Source: Bacteroidetes bacterium 4572_114 (lineage in GTDB: Bacteria > Bacteroidota > Bacteroidia > Bacteroidales > 4484-276). Taken from it: a stretch of DNA of 11,198 nt. A program made the position numbers and the translations under genes. The notes beneath the pieces were generated by a model. That model made no database searches and was not told the DNA's origin. It worked only from the letters and a program-made list of their open reading frames with translations. Location of the stretch: the NCBI GenBank assembly GCA_002254335.1, contig NIVA01000160.1, forward strand, positions 1 to 11,198, written 5' to 3'. How positions within the stretch are numbered: position 1 is the first letter of the stretch; the number at the start of each line of letters is the position of its first letter. Shown here in pieces: positions 7,394 to 11,198 of this stretch.

Positions 7394-7698
7394 ACGTGCA
7401 ATAAACCTGGAATAATAAGAAATTGCAAAAAGTGTTTTTCATAATTATTGAATTCTTTAGCGGTTTGGCCGGTGTTGATGTCATCAAATTGACAAGGTCG
7501 TTTTATAGAGATGAACAAACAAGGATCAAAATGAAAAATCGCAACCCCACTTTTTATGAAATTTTGGAAAAACACGAAGTAAAGTATGATAGCGGTAGGG
7601 ATTCGTTGTATTACATAATGAAAGACCACCTGGGAAGCATTGTGGCAGCAATAAACGCTGAAATTTATACTGATCCGAGTGGGGGAGGGCCTGACTAA
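7394..7698 (+). pseudogene. RHS/YD-repeat protein fragment
   Basis: The open frame at 7394-7698 encodes RIKMKNRNP, then a stretch including KYDSGRDSLYYIMKDHLGS and IVAAINAE. YY...KDHLGS with a following I/V-rich strand is the hallmark of the RHS core just before the toxin or tip domain. The similarity stops at INAE and the frame ends at 7696-7698. Both the long upstream YD-repeat shell and the downstream part are missing. RHS proteins encapsulate polymorphic toxins or form cell-surface filaments; this scrap should be non-functional. It overlaps the opposite-strand XRE scrap region only at its upstream side. Confidence 0.6.
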
Positions 7699-7733
7699 AA
7701 AAAAATAGCCTCAGGATAATCCGTGGCTTTTTT
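7697..7733. terminator. Bidirectional intrinsic terminator
   Basis: AGCC (7707-7710) pairs with GGCT (7725-7728), with an inner C-G pair and GGA-TAA-TCC tip (7714-7722). It has an A tract on the left (7697-7705) and a T tract on the right (7728-7733), so it works as a stem plus U tract in both directions. It sits between the RHS scrap and the convergent toxin remnant. Confidence 0.7.
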
Positions 7734-8007
7734 ATAACAAACCAGCCATTTTCAGCAGGTTATCGAGTTCTTTATCAGAAATGTTTTCTTTGTCGCCTTT
7801 ATCATAAATAGAAAGCAGGAAAACAGACCCGACAACAAATTTAACACAGGAAATTACACGGCTGCCACCGCTTTTGCCCTTGCCTTTAGAAGTAATAGCA
7901 ATACGAATTTTATAACAATCTTTGCCAAGGGGCTGCCCTTGTTTGGGATCTTCTTTTAGAGAATCAACCAGTGTTTTGTAGTCGTTCTTTACTGAAGGGT
8001 ATTTTTT
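7732..8007 (-). pseudogene. RelE-like toxin remnant lacking its N terminus
   Basis: The minus frame from 8007 to the TAA at 7732-7734 encodes KKYPSVKNDYKTLVDSLKED, QGQPLGKDCYKIRIAITSKG, KGKSGGSRVISCVKF, FLLSIYDKGDKENISDKELD and NLLKMAGLL. This is the C-terminal 90 or so residues of the RelE/ParE-superfamily toxins common in Bacteroidota, which cleave mRNA or inhibit growth. No start codon remains; the frame begins after TAA at 8010 in an A8 tract (minus strand). The N-terminal part, normally about 15 residues, is gone and replaced by antitoxin sequence (next entry). Probably not expressed as an active toxin. Confidence 0.75.
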
Positions 8008-8087
8008 TTAACAAAACTAAGGCTCTTGACCAGTTCCATAAAGAACGGGTATTTATTTTCGGGGATATCTAAAACTACTTGCTTCAT
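7989..8087 (-). pseudogene. Antitoxin N-terminal fragment fused by deletion to the toxin remnant
   Basis: ATG at 8087 opens a 32-codon frame beginning MKQVVLDIPENKYPFFMELV, the N terminus of the small antitoxins that precede RelE-type toxins in Bacteroidota. After SLSFVKK it enters the A8 tract at 8002-8009 and shifts out of the toxin frame, stopping at 7989-7991. The expected 50 or so C-terminal antitoxin residues and the toxin start are absent. The junction in the A tract suggests deletion between short A-rich homologies. Confidence 0.65.
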
Positions 8088-8105
8088 TATTCTGTTATTT
8101 TGCGG

Positions 8106-8134
8106 CAAATACCGGTTTTGTACAGGCCATCCAA
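8106..8134 (-). promoter_or_regulatory. Possible promoter of the antitoxin-toxin remnant
   Basis: On the minus strand GGTATTTG (8113 to 8106) matches six of eight positions of the -7 consensus TAnnTTTG. A TTG lies 18 nt upstream, the same spacing as in the ffh promoter. It is 19 nt before the ATG at 8087. Weak consensus match. Confidence 0.3.
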
Positions 8135-8227
8135 TTTACCCTGTTAGGGCTTCCTCACATGTGCTGCTCAATCTCCAATGGTCATCCTCATACCCTAAAC
8201 CTTACGCCCCAACCTTTAATATTGTCA

Positions 8228-8258
8228 ATCCTCCAACTTCTACCCTCCAACTTCTTTC
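8228..8258 (-). repeat. Heptanucleotide-type repeat tract downstream of hypC
   Basis: On the minus strand the units GAAGTTG, GAGGGTA, GAAGTTG, GAGGATT follow each other, giving a 14-nt direct repeat on the plus strand (CTCCAACTTCT twice). The style matches the tract after ffh. The rest of the 8088-8269 spacer holds no gene I can support. Confidence 0.55.
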
Positions 8259-8269
8259 ACATCCCCAAC

Positions 8270-8533
8270 CTAAACAACCCTCTCCCCGGTCTCCTCCTCC
8301 TCCCGGTCCAAGGCTTCATTAAGTTCGCTGAATTCCTCAAAAGTTTTCAGGGTTTCCTGTGCCTCTTTTTCGTCGATTATTTGCAGGGCAAAGCCTGTAT
8401 GCAATAAAATATAATCTCCAATTTTAGTATCTTCCACCAGGCTTAAATTGGCATCCAAAATTGTTCCGCCAACCGAAACTTTGGCAATTTCACCTTCTAT
8501 TGAAATAACTTGTGCGGGTACGCTTAAACACAT
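8270..8533 (-). CDS. hypC: Hydrogenase maturation chaperone HypC
   Basis: An 87-aa HypC/HybG-family chaperone that carries the Fe(CN)2CO precursor with HypD to the large subunit of [NiFe]-hydrogenase. It begins MCLSVPAQVISIEG with the essential Cys2 right after the start Met, and has VSVGGTILDANLSL and the GDYILLHTGFALQIID motif with the conserved His. The acidic tail (ALDREEEETGERVV) is normal for the family. Its ATG lies inside the 3' end of hypF (10-nt overlap, ATGTGTTTAA), so it is probably translationally coupled. The stop is TAG 8270-8272. The gene is open although its upstream partner is broken. Confidence 0.93.
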   Translation of the reverse strand: MCLSVPAQVISIEGEIAKVSVGGTILDANLSLVEDTKIGDYILLHTGFALQIIDEKEAQETLKTFEEFSELNEALDREEEETGERVV

Positions 8534-10628
8534 TTTAATGATCTCCTTTTTGCTGCGATGGCCAGTTGCCCCAAAGCGATGCCCCCATCGTTGGAAGGCA
8601 CTTTCTCGTGGGCAAAAACATCGAAACTGTTTTTAATTAATTTTCTTTCGGCCCCAGCTAACAGTATGGCGTTTTGAAACGACCCTCCCGATAGAACCAC
8701 CTTTCTGATATCTCTGGTTTGGCGGATTTTTGAAACCGCGGCAAAGATAACATTAATCAAAGTGTTGTGGAATTTTGCAGAGATAATCGCCGTGGGGATA
8801 TTGTTTTTAAGGTCATGGATTATCCCGCTGAATGTTGGCCCGAAACTAATTGTCTGGCCTGCATTAAATGAATAAGCTTCGGTGATATTTGGGACGGCAA
8901 TACTTTGGAGGCGCATGGGGGCCTCGGCATGAAATTTTGACAACGGGCAGAGGTCAATCATTGCGCTTACTGCATCAAAAAGCCGCCCGCAACTGGAACT
9001 CAGCGGGGCATTGATATTTTTGTCCATCGCTTCAACAACGAGGTTGATTTTAGTTTTTGGGATATTTTTCAAAAAATCCAACCCAAGCCCTAAAAAATCT
9101 TTGCCAAAGTAGCGGTACAAATACGAAACTGCTGTCCGCCAGGGTTCTTTGGTTACAAGGTCGCCTCCGGGCATGGGCAGGTATTCAAAGTGTGTGATAC
9201 GTTCGTAATTGTTAAGGTCGCAAACAAAAAATTCACCTCCCCAAATATGTCCGTCATCACCATAGCCGGTGCCGTCAAAACTTACCCCAATCACCTTTTC
9301 GTCCAACCCGTGCTCGGCCATGCACGAAGCAATGCCACTAAATCGGTTTTCAGGCGGAACAGCTTTTTGTATTTTTCCACGGTCTCCTCATAAAACTGGT
9401 AGGTTTCATAATTCTTCAGGTCGCCGATGTGCTGGCTGAGAATGGCCAGGTTTTCTTTTCCGATGGCAAAGCAATTTACCAGTTCGGCACCGGCGGCAAA
9501 TATGCCGTCTATATTCAGTTTAGTTTTTATGGGAGTTGGGACAAATCCACGTGAGCGCCGTATCAATCGTGGTTTTTCGTTTACAACAAAACTTACCGAA
9601 TCGTCAACCCTGTTAAATATTTCCCGGTTATAGACCAGGAATGCATCGGCTATGCCCGATAGTGTTTCCACTGCCAGTTCGTTGTCGAGGATAATGGGTT
9701 CGTCCGAAAGGTTGCCACTTGTTAAAACTATCGCGGGCGTTTGTAGTTTTTCCAATAATTGATGATGAAAAGGCATGTATGGCAGCATGGCCCCCATCTG
9801 CTGAAAACCATTGTTTACCGAAGGCGCTAATTCGGTATGGCATTTCAATAATACAATTGGCCGTCGCCAGGATGTGAGCAACCCCTTCTCAGTTTTATCA
9901 ATTGAAACATAATTTTCCAGTTCACCTAAACTCCCAAACATCACGGCAAACGGCTTGCCCTCGCGTAGTTTTCTTGCCCTCAGGTTGGCCGTTGCCTGTT
10001 CGTTGCCGGCATCGCACATCAAATGAAAACCACCCATCCCTTTTATGGCGATAATTTTCCCTGATTCGACCAGCTCAACGGTTTTATTCAGGATTTCATC
10101 GAAATTTGTGTAACGCCTGTTTTCGACGATCAACTCATATTCGGGACCACAATGGTTGCAGGCCACCGGCTGGGCGTGGAAGCGGCGGTCTAATACATCG
10201 GTATATTCTTTCCGGCAGGTTTCGCACATTTCAAATACGTCCATGGTGGTTTTGTGGCGGTCGTAGGGCAAATCTTTGATAATAGTAAACCGGGGGCCAC
10301 AGTTGGTGCAATTTGTAAATGGGTAACTTATCCGGTGTGGCTGATGTTTGAGGTCGTTGAGGCATTGGCCGCAAACAGCAATATCAGGGCTTATTTCGGT
10401 AATCCCACAGGCATCGTCTTTGCTTGTCTTTATCTGGAAGGTTTTGTGGCCTTTGGGTTCGTTTTCCTCAATTAAAACCTCCCCGATATCTGAAGCCGGC
10501 GGGGCCTTTTTCCTGATATCCGAAATGAAATTATCAAGATTCGGTTTTTCAGCCTCAGCTTTTTGGAGATTAGATAAATATAGTTTTCTATGTTTGCCCT
10601 GTGCTTTAATCCGGCACTAATATTTCAT
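8524..10628 (-). pseudogene. hypF: HypF carbamoyltransferase, decayed by an amber codon and at least three deletions
   Basis: HypF makes the thiocarbamate that HypE converts to the CN ligands of [NiFe]-hydrogenase. Full-length HypF is about 750 aa. ATG 10628 is followed by a TAG at 10617-10619, then CRIKAQG of the acylphosphatase start. The expected VQGVGFRP core is missing. A second frame has YIYLISKKLRLKN, after which the first frame resumes at EKPNLDNFISDIRKKAPP. The zinc fingers (CGQC...CTNC, CETC...CNHC), the YrdC domain (IKGMGGFHLMCDA, TSGNLSDEPI) and much of the Kae1-like domain are readable to 9291. A deletion between DLVA and IASCMAEHG removes about 35 codons including the HHHAH metal site and shifts the frame. 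The rest (8524-9350) keeps FDGTGYG, SSCGRLFDAV and VLSGGSFQN. It should be inactive. Confidence 0.9.
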
Positions 10629-10651
10629 TGTATTGGGAAAAGTAATTTCCG

Positions 10652-10659
10652 CAAAATTA
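10652..10659 (-). promoter_or_regulatory. Putative -7 promoter element of hypF
   Basis: On the minus strand TAATTTTG (10659 to 10652) matches the TAnnTTTG consensus exactly. It lies 23 nt before the hypF ATG at 10628. No TTG -33 box is clear. The MITE-like insertion is only 28 bp further upstream. Confidence 0.45.
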
Positions 10660-10696
10660 GTTAAATAGTAACTTGAAAGCCTGGAAGGTGGGGCAG

Positions 10697-11098
10697 CTAA
10701 ATATTATTTTGATGTGCTGGGCCAGAAGATAATTACAAATTCCTCAACATTTTTCCTTACAATCCATCCATACGGCTAATCAAAACTTGCCAACAACATA
10801 ATATGCAACCTCTACGAGGTTGTTCGTTTGGATGTGTAATGATAATTCTACAATTATGAATGTCCTACGGCCATTTATGTCAAATTGAAGAGAAAAGACC
10901 AAAACCTCGTAGAGGTTTCAGAATTGTAACAAAATGTCATAAGATGAAGATAAAAATCCTCGTAGAGGATTCATAGATCATTGGCATTGAGGCCTAAAAT
11001 CTGGAATAAGGCCCTCACCAATGAATTGATAAACCCTACTTTTAGATTAACATAAATTGCTTTTATTTCATCCCAGCACATCAAAATAATATTTAGCC
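10697..11098. mobile_element. MITE-like element with 25-bp terminal inverted repeats and 10-bp target duplication
   Basis: Bases 10697-10721 (starting CTAAATATTATTTTGATG) and 11072-11096 are perfect reverse complements over 25 bp. The direct repeat GGTGGGGCAG flanks the element on both sides, at 10687-10696 and 11099-11108. The roughly 400-bp interior has no ORF that looks like a transposase, so it is non-autonomous. Two extra bases (CC) lie between the right repeat and the target duplication. A 10-bp duplication would fit IS4-type transposition, but the parent insertion sequence is not identified. Confidence 0.8.
10806..10971. repeat. Three 17-bp palindromes inside the MITE-like element
   Basis: CAACCTC-TAC-GAGGTTG (10806-10822), AAACCTC-GTA-GAGGTTT (10902-10918) and AATCCTC-GTA-GAGGATT (10955-10971) each have 7-bp perfect arms and a 3-nt centre. 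The core CCTC-NNN-GAGG is shared. Spacing is 96 and 53 bp, so they are not a regular array. They could be hairpins or protein binding sites. Confidence 0.8.
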
Positions 11099-11198
11099 GG
11101 TGGGGCAGTAAATCTGGTTTTGGCTTTTCGTCCTATTTTTTCAATATGTCCATCATCCACAAAATTGTAGGTGTAGGAACACTTTGTATTCAACCCGG
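11068..11198 (-). CDS. Partial ORF entering from the right edge, ending in the MITE terminal repeat
   Basis: The minus strand is open from the window edge to TGA at 11068-11070. It encodes KCSYTYNFVDDGHIEKIGRK, then TRFTAPP, and ends AKYYFDVLG, the last residues being specified by the terminal inverted repeat. The pattern YTYN..DDGHIEKI vaguely resembles YD or DUF4595-type surface repeats, a weak inference. If the insertion is removed, the frame would continue from the target site toward hypF, so the original C terminus was probably changed by the insertion. The start lies outside the window. Whether it is expressed is unknown. Confidence 0.35.
   Translation of the reverse strand, partial: GLNTKCSYTYNFVDDGHIEKIGRKAKTRFTAPPAKYYFDVLG

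Noticed and set aside
8026..8407. Plus-strand ORFs of 98 and 82 codons.
   Set aside because: They are shadows of the antitoxin remnant, the heptad tract and hypC, rich in Pro/Leu from repeats, with no domain.
2177..10619. Amber (TAG) recoded as glutamine, because TAG interrupts the His-rich ORF, hipB and hypF.
   Set aside because: hypC ends naturally at TAG 8270-8272 at the right family length, no intact gene has an in-frame TAG, and the interrupted genes carry other lesions as well (clear deletions and frameshifts in hipB and hypF).
10617..10686. The edge ORF continuing through the target site in frame to TAG 10617 as its original C terminus.
   Set aside because: That stretch holds the hypF promoter and start; about 27 open codons can occur by chance.
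10697..10796. Plus-strand reading of the left terminus, AKYYFDVLGQKIITNSS, as a T9SS sorting tail.
   Set aside because: The first residues come from the terminal inverted repeat, there is no upstream ORF in frame, and the same residues appear on the opposite strand at the other end.
10806..10971. CRISPR repeats formed by the three 17-bp palindromes.
   Set aside because: The units are too short, the spacing is irregular (96 and 53 bp), and they lie inside a MITE-like element.

Overview
The window looks like a chromosomal segment of a Bacteroidota bacterium. The signs are start regions with promoter-like TAnnTTTG elements and weak Shine-Dalgarno signals, AT-rich spacers, Bacteroidota-style secreted protein domains, and remnants of toxin-antitoxin and RHS genes typical of that phylum. 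It may be an anaerobe, since there are hydrogenase-maturation genes. No rRNA, tRNA or CRISPR array was seen.

Layout, left to right. A long imperfect hairpin (about 22-121) precedes a nucleoside transporter of the CNT/NupC family (194-2023, +) that carries an extra periplasmic domain at its N terminus. Next is a broken ORF (2057-2359, +) whose 3' half is a 63-bp tandem repeat encoding histidine-rich HGHKHGH units. A decayed hipB-hipA toxin-antitoxin operon follows (2551-3983, +). Convergent to it is an intact ffh (4072-5415, -). A 45-codon ORF (5559-5696, +) leads to an intact secreted C39-like papain-fold protein with a twofold-repeat C-terminal domain (5746-7167, +). From 7250 to 8090 lies a gene graveyard: an XRE antitoxin scrap, an RHS scrap, and an antitoxin-toxin chimera made by deletion. 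The right end holds the hydrogenase maturation pair hypF (10628-8524, -, multiply broken) and hypC (8533-8270, -, intact). A 400-bp MITE-like element with 25-bp perfect terminal inverted repeats and a 10-bp target duplication sits just upstream of hypF. A partial minus-strand ORF runs off the right edge.

How it fits together. The housekeeping and transport genes (cnt, ffh, C39) are intact, while nearly all accessory genes are decayed by amber codons, frameshifts and internal deletions. Both hipB and hipA are damaged, a second toxin-antitoxin pair has collapsed into one fused scrap, and hypF has lost its acylphosphatase core and its HHHAH metal site although hypC downstream is still open. The segment is best read as a region undergoing reductive decay. 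I did not find a convincing new multi-gene system. The most notable items are the MITE-like element with its internal palindromes, the histidine-rich 63-bp repeat, the 5' hairpin, and purine-rich heptanucleotide tracts at gene 3' ends.
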